31,651 bases of DNA from assembly GCA_032059445.1 (NCBI GenBank), contig DAMCAP010000028.1, positions 1 through 31,651 of the forward strand. Direction: 5' to 3'. This document shows positions 7,934-17,097 of the stretch, piece after piece; the stretch's first letter is position 1, and each line of letters begins with the position of its first letter. The stretch comes from DAMCAP01 sp032059445 (GTDB lineage Bacteria; Bacillota; Clostridia; Oscillospirales; Ruminococcaceae). A program made the position numbers and the translations under genes. Under the pieces are notes generated by a model. That model was not told the origin of the DNA, ran no database searches, and saw only the letters and a program-made list of their open reading frames with translations.

Positions 7934-9373
7934 TTGAGACTACATCATCTTTTGGATCAAATCCAAGTTACAACGACTCTTGAGGATTATGAAATCACCG
8001 AGTTGTATACAGACAGCAGGCTGGTAGAGCCAGGTAGCCTATATATTGCAGTCAAGGGTAGAGAGCACGATGGCCATGACTATGCCCAAAATGCGCTGGA
8101 TAAAGGCGCTGTGGCAGTGCTCTGTGAGCGGGATCTGGGGCTAAAGCAGCAGATCCTCTGCACAGATACTCGGGGAGCCTATGCCATACTGACCGCAGAG
8201 CTCTATGGCAACCCCCACAAGAAGCTTTGTATGATCGGCGTGACGGGCACCAACGGCAAAACCACCGTATCGACTATGATCAAGGATATGCTGGAGAGTT
8301 GTGGCTATCGAGTGGGCTTGCTTGGTACGATTGAGGCAAGGGTAGGGGATAAGAGCTTCCCTGCTAAGCACACCACCCCAGACCCCAAGACACTCTACTC
8401 CCTGCTAGACGCCATGGTCAAATATGGCTGTACCCACTGCGTAATGGAGGTAAGCTCTCACGGACTTGACCAAAGACGGGTGGAGGGGATCACCTTTGAA
8501 GTGGCGGTCTTTACCAATCTTACACAGGATCATCTTGACTATCATGGTACAATGGAAGAGTATTATCAGGCAAAGCGCAGGCTGTTTTTGCAGGCGAATC
8601 ACGGTGTAATTAATCTGGATGACTCCTATGGGCAGAGGCTGCAAAAGGAATGTAGCTGCAATGTAGTGAGCTTTTCTCTTGCAAATGATGCCGCTACACT
8701 GACGGCACACAACATCCAGCAGAGCCTTACCAAAACCAACTTTGTGGCTGTAGGGGAGAATGAAATTTATCGGGCATCCATCCCTATGGCGGGGGAGTTT
8801 GGCGTATCAAACGGTCTTGCGGCAATCTGCGCTTGCAGCTGCCTTGGCATCCCAAAGCAGAAGCTCTTTGATGCTCTCTCGGTTTACAGGGGAGTCAGCG
8901 GGAGGCTCGAGGTGCTTTACAGCAAAGATTACACCATCATCCGTGATTATGCGCATACGCCCGACGGGCTTGAGAAGCTCCTCACAGCAGTGCGTGCGGT
9001 GACCGCAGGAAGAGTGATCTCGCTCTTTGGCTGTGCAGGCAATCGTGACCGCACCAAGCGGCAAAAAATGGCAAGGATCGCAAGCACTCTGGCGGATTTC
9101 GTGATCCTTACCTCTGACAATCCCCGCGGTGAAGATATGCTGGCGATCATCGAGGATGCCAAGATCGGGCTTATCAGCCAACCTGACAGTTATATTATCA
9201 TCCCTGACCGCTACAAGGCGATCGAGTGGGGCATTGACAACATCCTCCCTGGCGATACACTGGTGCTGGCAGGTAAAGGACATGAGAATTACCAAGTGCT
9301 GAAGTTTGGCACCGTGCATTTTGATGAAAAAGAAATTGTAGAGAAGCTTTTAAAAGAAAAAAACATCCTGTAG
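7934..9373 (+). CDS. murE: UDP-MurNAc-L-Ala-D-Glu:meso-diaminopimelate ligase MurE
   Basis: ATP-dependent ligase that adds the third residue to the peptidoglycan stem peptide in the cytoplasm. The 479-residue protein has the Mur P-loop GTNGKTT at residues 105-111, the block VMEVSSHGLDQRRVEG, and DNPRGEDM at 395-402. DNPR is the meso-diaminopimelate-recognising form of the motif, in contrast with the lysine-adding enzymes. Translation starts at TTG 7934, directly after a consensus AAAGGAGGT. The length is normal. It is a member of the + strand wall-synthesis operon, upstream of murF. Confidence 0.96.
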   Translation: MRLHHLLDQIQVTTTLEDYEITELYTDSRLVEPGSLYIAVKGREHDGHDYAQNALDKGAVAVLCERDLGLKQQILCTDTRGAYAILTAELYGNPHKKLCMIGVTGTNGKTTVSTMIKDMLESCGYRVGLLGTIEARVGDKSFPAKHTTPDPKTLYSLLDAMVKYGCTHCVMEVSSHGLDQRRVEGITFEVAVFTNLTQDHLDYHGTMEEYYQAKRRLFLQANHGVINLDDSYGQRLQKECSCNVVSFSLANDAATLTAHNIQQSLTKTNFVAVGENEIYRASIPMAGEFGVSNGLAAICACSCLGIPKQKLFDALSVYRGVSGRLEVLYSKDYTIIRDYAHTPDGLEKLLTAVRAVTAGRVISLFGCAGNRDRTKRQKMARIASTLADFVILTSDNPRGEDMLAIIEDAKIGLISQPDSYIIIPDRYKAIEWGIDNILPGDTLVLAGKGHENYQVLKFGTVHFDEKEIVEKLLKEKNIL

Positions 9374-9462
9374 TTTTATATGCTTTCGGTAGGCAGGGCG
9401 ACCCTCTGCCTACCGTGGTTACATATATCAGGGTCAGCTTAAAGAAGGATTGGAGTAGCAGA

Positions 9463-10833
9463 ATGGAAAGGTTAGGATTAAAACAAGTAGCTACTGCCTT
9501 AGGGCAGCATATGGAGGGCGACGATACGATCGACTCCATTGTTACAGACTCCAGAGAGGTATGCGGCTCTACACTGTTTGTGGCAATCGAGGGAGAGAAT
9601 TTTGACGGTCACGGGTTTATCAACGATGCCTTTGACAGAGGCGCAGTGGCAGTGGTAGCTAGAATCAAAGGTGACTACAGCCGACCCGAGCGTGTGATTT
9701 ATGTAGAGGATACCCGCCTTGCGCATATAGCGCTGGGTGCCCTTTACCGTAACCGTTTTGATATCCCCGTAGTGGCCATTACTGGCAGCGTAGGCAAAAC
9801 CACCACCAAGGAGTTTGTGGCTGCGGTACTTTCCAGTAAGTATAATACCCATAAAAATCCCGGTAATTTTAATAATGAAATCGGTCTACCCAAGACCCTC
9901 TTTGAGCTAAACAGCAACCACGAGATTGCAGTCCTTGAAATGGGCATGAGTAGCCTTGGAGAAATCCACAACCTTAGTATGGCGGTAAAGCCTACCCTTG
10001 GATTGATCACCAACATCGGTCTGGCACACCTTGAGATGCTGGGCAGCCAAGAAAACATCCTAAAGGCAAAGCTGGAGATTTTAGATGGCATGCCAAAGGG
10101 TGCTCCGCTGATCCTTTGTGGGGATGACAACTTCCTCTCAGCTTATCAAAATCCAGACTATGAGATCATCACCTATGGCATTACCAATCCAAGCTGTGTA
10201 GTCAAGGCTAGTAATATCGTTAGTGCAAACGGCGAAACCACTATTGAAATCAACTCCCCTTGGGGAGTATACCCTGCTAAGCTGCCTACCATCGGTATGC
10301 ACAATGTCCTCAATGCGTTAGCGGCATTTACGGTAGGAGTCAAGATGGGTGTAACACCTGAGGAGGCAGCGGCAGCCCTTAAAAACTACCAGCCTTCAGG
10401 CATGCGCCAGAAGCTGGTGCAGCATCAGGGGGTTACCTATGTAGAGGATTGTTACAACTGCTCGCCTGATTCCCTTAAGGCGGCGGTGCTGGCCCTCTGC
10501 GCTTACCCTACCAAGGGGCGGAGGATCATGGTACTCTCTGATATGCTGGAGCTCGGCGAGATTGCAGTGCAGTCTCATCTGGCAGGTGGGGAGTTTGTAG
10601 CAAAGCACGAGGTAGATATGCTGATGGCTACAGGGCCTTTGGCAATCAATTATATAGACGGCGCAAGCAAGCAAGGCATGGAGCGGGCCCTCTATTTTGC
10701 CGACAAGGCAGAGCTGGCTAAGGCAATCAAGAGCGCTGCCCGCCCTGGGGATATGGTATGGATCAAGGGCAGCAGAGGCATGAAGCTGGAGGAGCTGATC
10801 GAGATGCTCTACGAGGTGAAGCAGGATGTATAA
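9463..10833 (+). CDS. murF: UDP-MurNAc-tripeptide:D-Ala-D-Ala ligase MurF
   Basis: Adds D-Ala-D-Ala to make UDP-MurNAc-pentapeptide. The 456-residue protein has the Mur-ligase N-terminal domain with DSREVCGSTLFVAIEGENFDG, the P-loop GSVGKTTTKE at about residues 108-117 and KNPGNFNNEIGLP. VLEMGMSSLGEI and YVEDCYNCSPDSLKAAV are MurF-type blocks. ATG 9463 is chosen because GGAG lies 7 nt upstream and the homology begins there; an upstream GTG at 9415 would add 16 unsupported residues. Its last 8 nt overlap mraY, suggesting coupled translation. Confidence 0.95.
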   Translation: MERLGLKQVATALGQHMEGDDTIDSIVTDSREVCGSTLFVAIEGENFDGHGFINDAFDRGAVAVVARIKGDYSRPERVIYVEDTRLAHIALGALYRNRFDIPVVAITGSVGKTTTKEFVAAVLSSKYNTHKNPGNFNNEIGLPKTLFELNSNHEIAVLEMGMSSLGEIHNLSMAVKPTLGLITNIGLAHLEMLGSQENILKAKLEILDGMPKGAPLILCGDDNFLSAYQNPDYEIITYGITNPSCVVKASNIVSANGETTIEINSPWGVYPAKLPTIGMHNVLNALAAFTVGVKMGVTPEEAAAALKNYQPSGMRQKLVQHQGVTYVEDCYNCSPDSLKAAVLALCAYPTKGRRIMVLSDMLELGEIAVQSHLAGGEFVAKHEVDMLMATGPLAINYIDGASKQGMERALYFADKAELAKAIKSAARPGDMVWIKGSRGMKLEELIEMLYEVKQDV

Positions 10834-11836
10834 AGCAAGTATGTTGATCACTGCCCTAATCGCCTTCGGCGTGACGGCAGTATCGGGGATCTGGTTGATC
10901 CCTTACTTAAGGCGGCTGAAGTATGGGCAGACCATCCTTGATATCGGCCCCAATTGGCACAAAAGCAAGCAGGGTACCCCTACGATGGGTGGATTTATGT
11001 TTATACTGGGGATCACGATAGCGGTGGTTACAGGCTTTAGTCTGGCGGTGAGCGGCGATAGCGAGCTGCTGGGCAACTACGGCAGGGTAATTTCTATACG
11101 CATGATCTCGGGCATTGTGATGGCAAGTGCCTTTTCGCTGATTGGCTTTGCCGACGATTATGTCAAGGTAAGCAAAAAGCGGAATCTTGGGCTTACAGCT
11201 CGTCAGAAGCTGGTGATGCAGTTTCTGGTGGCGGCAGTCTACCTCTGGACTCTTTATAGCGGCGGCGACCGCTCTACGGTGGTACAGTTTCCCTTCTGGG
11301 GGCAGGTGGATTTTGGATTGCTTTACTACCCCCTCTGCGCAGTGGGCATCGTATATATCGTCAATTCAGTCAACCTTACCGACGGTTTGGATGGTCTTGC
11401 TTCTTCTGTAACCTTCGTGGCATCCCTAGGGTTTATGGTAATGGCTGACCTATTAAAACTATTCCCCATCAGCCTGCTGGCGGTAGCAACAGCCGCAGCG
11501 TGCCTTGGCTTCTTAGTGTGGAACTTCTACCCTGCCAAGGTCTTTATGGGAGATACAGGCTCGATGTATTTAGGTGGGCTGATTGTTGCTCTTGCCTTTG
11601 GGATCGGCATGCCGATGATCTTGATTTTTACAGGGATTATCTATATCGTCGAGTCGATGTCGGTGGTGTTGCAGGTAATCAGCTTCAAATCAACTGGTAA
11701 GCGGATCTTTAAGATGAGCCCTATCCACCACCACTTTGAGATGAGCGGCTACAACGAAGTACAGATCGTTCTGGGCTTTTCTGCTGTAACGCTGATCGGG
11801 GTTGTTTTGGCGGTAATGAGTATATTTCGGCTTTAA
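10826..11836 (+). CDS. mraY: Phospho-MurNAc-pentapeptide translocase MraY
   Basis: Integral membrane enzyme that transfers phospho-MurNAc-pentapeptide to undecaprenyl phosphate, giving lipid I. The 336-residue protein is strongly hydrophobic with about ten membrane segments. It contains the diagnostic KQGTPTMGG, FADDYVKVSKKRN, NSVNLTDGLDGLA and SPIHHHFEMSGYNE motifs, including the active-site aspartates. The ATG at 10826 lies inside murF, an 8-nt overlap. In most Firmicutes the next gene would be murD, but here about 200 bp without a gene lead to ftsW. Confidence 0.96.
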   Translation: MYKASMLITALIAFGVTAVSGIWLIPYLRRLKYGQTILDIGPNWHKSKQGTPTMGGFMFILGITIAVVTGFSLAVSGDSELLGNYGRVISIRMISGIVMASAFSLIGFADDYVKVSKKRNLGLTARQKLVMQFLVAAVYLWTLYSGGDRSTVVQFPFWGQVDFGLLYYPLCAVGIVYIVNSVNLTDGLDGLASSVTFVASLGFMVMADLLKLFPISLLAVATAAACLGFLVWNFYPAKVFMGDTGSMYLGGLIVALAFGIGMPMILIFTGIIYIVESMSVVLQVISFKSTGKRIFKMSPIHHHFEMSGYNEVQIVLGFSAVTLIGVVLAVMSIFRL

Positions 11837-12043
11837 TAGATAGTCTTACAGGTGAGCAGTAAGGCAAATATCCGTATAAACTCTCGATATTGCGGTCAAG
11901 ATAGAGGCTAGGGTGTTTTTACAAAGCAAATTGTAGGGCGCCGGCTGTAGAAGGAATCAACAATCGATATCCTTGGCAGCAAAAATATGCGAACAATAGA
12001 GTGTGCAATAATTTCAAGACTGTTTTTAGGCGGAGGTGGCATT

Positions 12044-13177
12044 TTGACGGAAAAAACAAAATCTACGATATTCCTCACAAGCGGGAAGATGGATCGGGCA
12101 TTTTTGGCGATCGTGCTGAGTCTACTCGGCACCGGGCTGATCATGCTGTTTTCAGCAAGCCATGCCAACGCCTATTATCTGATGGGCAATAGTCTGCATT
12201 ATATCTCCAAGCAGGCAATCTTTGCAGTGGCAGGCATCGGAGTTATGCTGGTAGCCTCTAAGGTAGACTATCATATCTATCGAGTGATTTCTCCGCTGGT
12301 CTATGTGGTTACGATCCTACTGCTGGTGTTGGTTTTGTTTATGCCACCACTTAATAACGCACGCCGATGGATTATCGTTGGCCCTGTTAACTTCCAGCCA
12401 TCTGAGATAGCCAAGTTTAGCGTTGTCATACTGTTTGCTATGATCATTACCCAGGGCTATAATAAGATGCATACCTTCCGCTATGGGGTGCTTCCTTTTG
12501 TATTACTGCTTGCACCGGTACTAGGGTTGATGTTTTTTGAACCGCATCTATCGGGTATGGTGGTTATCTTGGGAATCGCAGCTATCATGATGTTTATTGG
12601 TGGCACACACTACGGGTGGTTTGTTACCGGCGGAGGGCTCGCGGCTGCTGCGGCTCTGGCGATTATCAACATCGAGGGATTAAGCAAATACGCGGGTACC
12701 CGTATAGCAATCTGGAAGGACCCCTTTATAGATCCCCGTGGCAAGGGCTTCCAGACAATACAGTCGCTTTATGCAATCGGCTCCGGCGGCATCTATGGCG
12801 CAGGGATCGGCGGATCACGGCAGAAATATCTCTTTTTGCCTGAGCCGCAAAATGACTTCATCTTTGCAGTCATCTGCGAAGAGCTGGGCTTTATCGGAGC
12901 CACCATCATCATGCTGCTTTTTGTGATGCTGATTGTGCGGGGCTTTACCATCTCACTCAACTGCAAAGACCGATTTGGCACTCTGGTGGGGATCGGGCTT
13001 ACAGCGCAGGTGGGAGTGCAGGCTCTGCTCAATATCGCAGTTGTAACCAATACACTCCCCAATACCGGCATCAGTCTGCCGTTCTTTAGCTATGGAGGCA
13101 CCTCTCTCTTGATGCTGCTGGCGCAGATGGGTGTGGTGCTGGCGATCTCACGAAACAGCACGGTAGAAAAAGAGTAA
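12044..13177 (+). CDS. ftsW: FtsW/SpoVE-type peptidoglycan glycosyltransferase (SEDS)
   Basis: Septal SEDS polymerase that works with the class B PBP. The 377-residue polytopic protein contains FSASHANAYY, the block NNARRWIIVGPVNFQPSEIAK and FEPHLSGMVVI. YLFLPEPQNDFIFAVICEELGF and the C-terminal NTGISLPFFSYGGTS complete the family signature. I place the start at TTG 12044, 7 nt after GGAGG (12032-12036); an upstream ATG at 11987 has no ribosome site. It could equally be called spoVE, because the two are not separable from sequence alone. The 207-bp gap before it contains no coding sequence. Confidence 0.92.
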   Translation: MTEKTKSTIFLTSGKMDRAFLAIVLSLLGTGLIMLFSASHANAYYLMGNSLHYISKQAIFAVAGIGVMLVASKVDYHIYRVISPLVYVVTILLLVLVLFMPPLNNARRWIIVGPVNFQPSEIAKFSVVILFAMIITQGYNKMHTFRYGVLPFVLLLAPVLGLMFFEPHLSGMVVILGIAAIMMFIGGTHYGWFVTGGGLAAAAALAIINIEGLSKYAGTRIAIWKDPFIDPRGKGFQTIQSLYAIGSGGIYGAGIGGSRQKYLFLPEPQNDFIFAVICEELGFIGATIIMLLFVMLIVRGFTISLNCKDRFGTLVGIGLTAQVGVQALLNIAVVTNTLPNTGISLPFFSYGGTSLLMLLAQMGVVLAISRNSTVEKE

Positions 13178-13318
13178 ATACAGTAATATGGGCTGTTTTA
13201 AAATCAAGGTTTCGACTTAGTTACTGGCAGTGGCCTGTGCCTACTGACAATCAAAAATTCGTTGATTTCTATTTTAGACCAGCCCAGGCCGCCTGATAGG
13301 GCAGATAGGATGACTTAT

Positions 13319-14449
13319 ATGAAGATATTATTCGCTTGCGGCGGTACAGCCGGCCATATCAACCCCGCTCTCTCGGTGGCGGATGCGATCTGCAAGAAAT
13401 ACCCCAATGCCGAGATTATGTTTGCAGGCAACCCAAAAGGGATGGAAGCTACCTTGGTGCCCAAGGCAGGGTATCCCTTTGCACCGATCGAGGTGGCAGG
13501 GATCCAGCGCAAGCTTACACCAAAGAATATCATGCGAAATGTAAAGGCAATGGCACTGCTGGCCAAAAGTGGCCCCACTGCCTCTAAAATTATCAAGGAC
13601 TTTAAGCCCGACCTTGTGTTTGGCACAGGCGGGTATGTCAGTGGCCCTGTGGTGCGCAAGGCACACCAATTGGGGATCAAGACCATCACACACGAACAAA
13701 ACGCCTACCCCGGCGTAACCACCAAGCTGCTGTCGGGGAGTGTCGATAAAATATTGCTGGCGGTAGAAGGAGCAAAAAAGCACCTAAGCCCCAGTGTCCA
13801 TCATAAGATCAAAGTAACGGGTAACCCAGTACGGCAGGCAATTTTCCTGGCTGATCGGGAAAATTCCCGTGTAAGGCTGGGAGTGGGTGAGCGTATCTGT
13901 GTGCTTTCCTTTGGGGGGAGCCTTGGCGCTGATAAGATTAATGAGGCAGTTGCCGACATAATCTCTTACCACTGTGCAGGCGAGAAAATCCACCACATAC
14001 ATGCCACCGGCAGTGCAAATTATCAGGATTTCCTCCGCTTGCTGGCTGAGCGCGAAATCAGCCCTGATCATAAGCCTTTTATCGATATCAGAGAGTACAT
14101 AGACAATATGGCGGTCTGCTTAGCCGCGGCCGACGTCGTGATCTGCCGTGCGGGAGCAATTACAATCAGTGAGCTGATGGCTGCTGGACGAGCCTCGATC
14201 TTGATACCGTCGCCCAATGTGGCAGAAAACCACCAATATCACAACGCCATGGAGCTGGTCAATAATGGCGCAGCCCTCCTACTAGAGGAAAAAGATCTAA
14301 CGGGGCAGAAGCTCTGGCAGATGGTTTCGGAGCTGGCAGAGGATCACGGCAGGATCGCCGAGCTCTCAAGCTGTGCCCGCAACATGGTGGTAGGGGATGC
14401 TAACCAGATGATACTGGAGGAGATCCTTTCACTTTTGGCAAAAAAATAA
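13319..14449 (+). CDS. murG: Lipid II synthase MurG (UDP-GlcNAc transferase)
   Basis: Membrane-associated GT28 glycosyltransferase that adds GlcNAc to lipid I. The 376-residue protein starts MKILFACGGTAGHINPAL, with the first glycine-rich loop GGTAGH at residues 8-13. FGTGGYVSGPV, HEQNAYPGVTTKLLS and the second glycine-rich loop SFGGSLGADKINEAV follow. CRAGAITISELMAAGRASILIP is the UDP-GlcNAc-binding region. The start at 13319 matches the family; a second ATG at 13310 is also possible, and the ribosome site AGGA is weak. It stands in the usual ftsW-murG order. Confidence 0.95.
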   Translation: MKILFACGGTAGHINPALSVADAICKKYPNAEIMFAGNPKGMEATLVPKAGYPFAPIEVAGIQRKLTPKNIMRNVKAMALLAKSGPTASKIIKDFKPDLVFGTGGYVSGPVVRKAHQLGIKTITHEQNAYPGVTTKLLSGSVDKILLAVEGAKKHLSPSVHHKIKVTGNPVRQAIFLADRENSRVRLGVGERICVLSFGGSLGADKINEAVADIISYHCAGEKIHHIHATGSANYQDFLRLLAEREISPDHKPFIDIREYIDNMAVCLAAADVVICRAGAITISELMAAGRASILIPSPNVAENHQYHNAMELVNNGAALLLEEKDLTGQKLWQMVSELAEDHGRIAELSSCARNMVVGDANQMILEEILSLLAKK

Positions 14450-14489
14450 GCAAGTACAGTCAAATCCTCTTTCTTTTATCATGTTTTAC

Positions 14490-14507
14490 AGAGGAAGTCC
14501 TCTTTTG
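14490..14507 (+). terminator. Weak hairpin with T-run after murG
   Basis: A short stem AGAGG/CCTCT with loop AAGT is followed by TTTT. It may act as a weak or partial terminator between murG and murA. The 5-bp stem is small, so confidence is low. Confidence 0.3.
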
Positions 14508-14525
14508 CATCCTTTGGGTAACCAT

Positions 14526-14610
14526 TGTATCTCGACGTGCATAGTATATCCTGTAAGATAGGTAGTATTACCTGAATATTCTGAAAGGGTGTATGATATG
14601 TCGAGATACA
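14526..14610 (+). promoter_or_regulatory. murA leader inverted repeat covering the start codon
   Basis: TGTATCTCGAC (14526-14536) is the perfect reverse complement of GTCGAGATACA (14600-14610). Pairing can extend by G-U and A-T pairs to include the murA ATG at 14598-14600. Between the arms lies a second hairpin, AGGTA-GTAT-TACCT (14560-14573). In RNA this would place the murA start codon in a long-range stem, which could limit translation. Confidence 0.5.
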
Positions 14611-15851
14611 TAATTGAGGGCGGTAAACGGCTTACCGGAGAGGTAGAGATACACGGGGCCAAAAACTCCGCTTTGCCCATACTGGCGGCCGCCCTGCTGA
14701 CCGGTACCAGTGTGATACATAACTGCCCTGCACTTAGCGATGTAAAGGCTGCTTGCAGGATCCTTAGCAATCTAGGCTGTCAAATCGATCAGGGTGACGA
14801 CTATGTCAAAATAGATGCCACGACGGCCAAATATAACCACATACCTGACGAATTGATTGCAGAGATGCGCTCCTCGATTTTGTTTCTGGGGGCAATACTG
14901 GCACGCTTTGGTCAGGCACGAATTAGCTATCCCGGTGGCTGTGAGCTAGGGCCCCGCCCCATTGATCTTCATATCGCAGGGCTTAAGCAATTAGGCGCTG
15001 TGATCAACGAAGATTTTGGATACCTTGACTGTAAGGTAGAGGGTAGGCTCAAGGGCGCAGAGATCTTTCTACCTCTGCCCAGCGTAGGCGCAACCGAAAA
15101 CATCATCCTAGCAGCTTGCACAGCACAGGGTACGACCACCATTCACAATGCAGCGCAGGAGCCTGAAATTACAGATCTTATTGATTTCCTAAATAAATGC
15201 GGCGCTGATATTTCTACTACTCGTTATAACTCTGTGATTATCAACGGCGTGGAAAGTCTACATAGTTGTGAGCATCGTGTCATACCCGACCGTATAGAGG
15301 CAGCTACTTATCTGTGCTTTGCGGCGATCACAGGCGGCGACGTTACGCTGCGGGGCACCAATCCGCAACACTTGATCTCTGTACTGCCGTTTTTTAAAGA
15401 AATGGGCTGCAACCTCGAAATCGGCAAAGACACCATACATATCAAAGCCCCCAAGCGGCTTAAGAATCTCTCGCAGGTTAAGACAATGCCTTATCCCGGC
15501 TTCCCCACAGATGCCCAGTCCCCTCTGATGGCTGTTGCGACGGTGGCTGATGGCACCAGTATTTTTGTAGAAAACATCTTCCAATCTCGTTACAAGCAGG
15601 TAGGAGAGCTGGCAAAGATGGGCGCAATAATCCGCACCGAGGGTCGTATGGCTGTAGTCGAGGGTGCGGAAGTACTGCAGGGTGCAGTGGTCAATGCCAC
15701 CGATCTTAGAAGCGGTGCTTCGCTGGTAGCCGCAGCGCTGGCTGCTAAGGGCAAAACAATTGTAGAAAATATCAAACATATTGACAGAGGTTATTACCAC
15801 CTTGATAAAAATCTGAGCAAACTGGGAGCGAATATAGTAAGGGAGAATTAA
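14598..15851 (+). CDS. murA: UDP-GlcNAc 1-carboxyvinyltransferase MurA
   Basis: Catalyses the first committed step of peptidoglycan synthesis, moving enolpyruvate from phosphoenolpyruvate to UDP-GlcNAc; it is the fosfomycin target. With ATG 14598 the protein has 417 residues. It carries K22 in GAKNS and C115 in YPGGCELGPRPIDLHI, exactly the numbering of the Escherichia coli catalytic lysine and cysteine, which supports this start. The ribosome site AAAGGG is 8 nt upstream. The cysteine indicates a fosfomycin-sensitive type rather than the Asp variant. murA is followed by ftsQ after one base. Confidence 0.96.
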   Translation: MSRYIIEGGKRLTGEVEIHGAKNSALPILAAALLTGTSVIHNCPALSDVKAACRILSNLGCQIDQGDDYVKIDATTAKYNHIPDELIAEMRSSILFLGAILARFGQARISYPGGCELGPRPIDLHIAGLKQLGAVINEDFGYLDCKVEGRLKGAEIFLPLPSVGATENIILAACTAQGTTTIHNAAQEPEITDLIDFLNKCGADISTTRYNSVIINGVESLHSCEHRVIPDRIEAATYLCFAAITGGDVTLRGTNPQHLISVLPFFKEMGCNLEIGKDTIHIKAPKRLKNLSQVKTMPYPGFPTDAQSPLMAVATVADGTSIFVENIFQSRYKQVGELAKMGAIIRTEGRMAVVEGAEVLQGAVVNATDLRSGASLVAAALAAKGKTIVENIKHIDRGYYHLDKNLSKLGANIVREN

Positions 15852-15852
15852 A

Positions 15853-16815
15853 TTGGCCAGTAAGACAAAAGCGAAGACTACAGCCGGGGCAAAAGCTGCC
15901 GTAGCCGATAAGCGTCGCCGTAGGCGAAAGGGCAAAAATACGCTGTATTATTTTATGGCCTTGTTCGTATGCTTGGCGGCGGGCTTGATCCTGTCTTTTA
16001 CGGTGTTTTTCCGACTGGACGATATTGCAGTAACGGGCAATACTCTTTATTCCAACGAGGAATTGCTCGCTTCCAGTGGCATCCGCGTAGGCGACAACAT
16101 GTTTCGTGTAGTTGGTAAAGAGGTAAATGCACGACTTACCGCTGCTTATCCCTTTATCGAGCAAATCCGTATTCGCCGTAAGCTGCCCACCGCTCTGACC
16201 ATAGAGGTTACGATGGCGCAGCCTGCGGCGGTGCTGCCCACCGAGGGAGAGGCACTGCTGGTCAATGAAAAAGGGCGGGTGCTGGCGCTGACCAGCCCTC
16301 AGGAATATCCGGATTTCAGCCGGATAGAGGGCTACACCGCCCCCCAGCTAAAAGTAATGGACATCCTTGATGATACGGCTCAAAAACAGCTTGCCCAGAT
16401 CTTAAAGATCACCGATACCCTAAAAAAAGCAGAGATCGAGGGCATCAAGCTCATTAGCTTAGCCGACCCAAACAACCTAAGGCTACTTTATGACGACCGA
16501 CTGATTATTAATCTGGGTAGTCAGCAGGAGATGCAGTATAAGCTTGATTTTGTAAAGCATGCCATTGATAAGTCGGTAGATGAAAGCTTTGTGGGCTCTT
16601 TAGATGTAAGCACCCCGCCTTTTGCAAGATTGCGGGCGATCAACATTTATACTGAGGAGTTTTGGTGCTTTTCGCGGGGGTATTTGGAGGAGATTCTTCC
16701 ATACATTACACCGCCGACCGCACCCGAAACAGAAGAAATTTTGGAGGGGGAGGAAGGACAAGCGGCATCTTCACAGCCGCTGGCAGAGCAGTCTGCAAGT
16801 CAGGCAGGGCAGTAA
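15853..16815 (+). CDS. Cell division protein FtsQ/DivIB
   Basis: Bitopic divisome protein of 320 residues. It has a very basic cytoplasmic tail (residues 1-30, including RRRRRKGK), a membrane segment at about 31-53 and a POTRA domain at about 55-125 (FRLDDIAVTGNTLYSNEELL ... RKLPTALTIEV). A beta-rich FtsQ domain follows, and the C-terminal tail is rich in Glu, Gln and Ser. It starts with TTG 15853, with GGGAGAA inside the end of murA. Its position between murA and ftsZ is typical. DivIB and FtsQ are the same family, so no finer call is made. Confidence 0.88.
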   Translation: MASKTKAKTTAGAKAAVADKRRRRRKGKNTLYYFMALFVCLAAGLILSFTVFFRLDDIAVTGNTLYSNEELLASSGIRVGDNMFRVVGKEVNARLTAAYPFIEQIRIRRKLPTALTIEVTMAQPAAVLPTEGEALLVNEKGRVLALTSPQEYPDFSRIEGYTAPQLKVMDILDDTAQKQLAQILKITDTLKKAEIEGIKLISLADPNNLRLLYDDRLIINLGSQQEMQYKLDFVKHAIDKSVDESFVGSLDVSTPPFARLRAINIYTEEFWCFSRGYLEEILPYITPPTAPETEEILEGEEGQAASSQPLAEQSASQAGQ

Positions 16816-16876
16816 GGTCCCTTCTTTTCCCTAAAGTGCAACTATACAGAATGAAACAAATTTATACCACAATGGC

Positions 16877-16905
16877 TTGATTATTTAGGACAAGCATGAT
16901 AAAAT
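16877..16905 (+). promoter_or_regulatory. Probable promoter for ftsZ
   Basis: TTGATT (16877-16882) and TAAAAT (16900-16905) are 17 bp apart. A second -10-like TATAAT is at 16920-16925 without a good -35. Either would start a transcript ahead of the folded ftsZ leader. Confidence 0.55.
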
Positions 16906-16934
16906 TTAAGATGTGATACTATAATGATAGCATT

Positions 16935-17039
16935 AGCTTTGGGGCTTCACCCTTTGGGAGGAAGATCAGAAGATGATCCCAATCACAGGGATGCCCACCA
17001 AAGCTCCGGTATAACGGCGGGGAAATTTTGCCCGACGGA
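16935..17039 (+). promoter_or_regulatory. Structured 5' leader of ftsZ (candidate cis-acting RNA)
   Basis: AGCTTTGG (16935-16942) pairs with CCAAAGCT (16998-17005), continued by GGC/GCC past a 2-nt bulge. Inside, two hairpins compete for the same bases: GATCA/TGATC (16964-16968 with 16974-16978) and ATCCC/GGGAT (16976-16980 with 16988-16992). A second domain follows, CGGG/CCCG inside TCCG/CGGA (17005-17039). There is no open reading frame here. Candidate RNA motifs upstream of ftsZ have been proposed by comparative genomics; I cannot tell whether this belongs to one. Confidence 0.55.
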
Positions 17040-17097
17040 AGTCTTTGTAAAAAAGCATTCTACAATTTACATATCCAAACGATAAGGGGAGAACGAT

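Noticed and set aside
16935..17039. T-box or known metabolite riboswitch
   Set aside because: No AGGGTGGNACCGCG T-box motif or other riboswitch core I know could be found, and a T-box would not be expected upstream of ftsZ.
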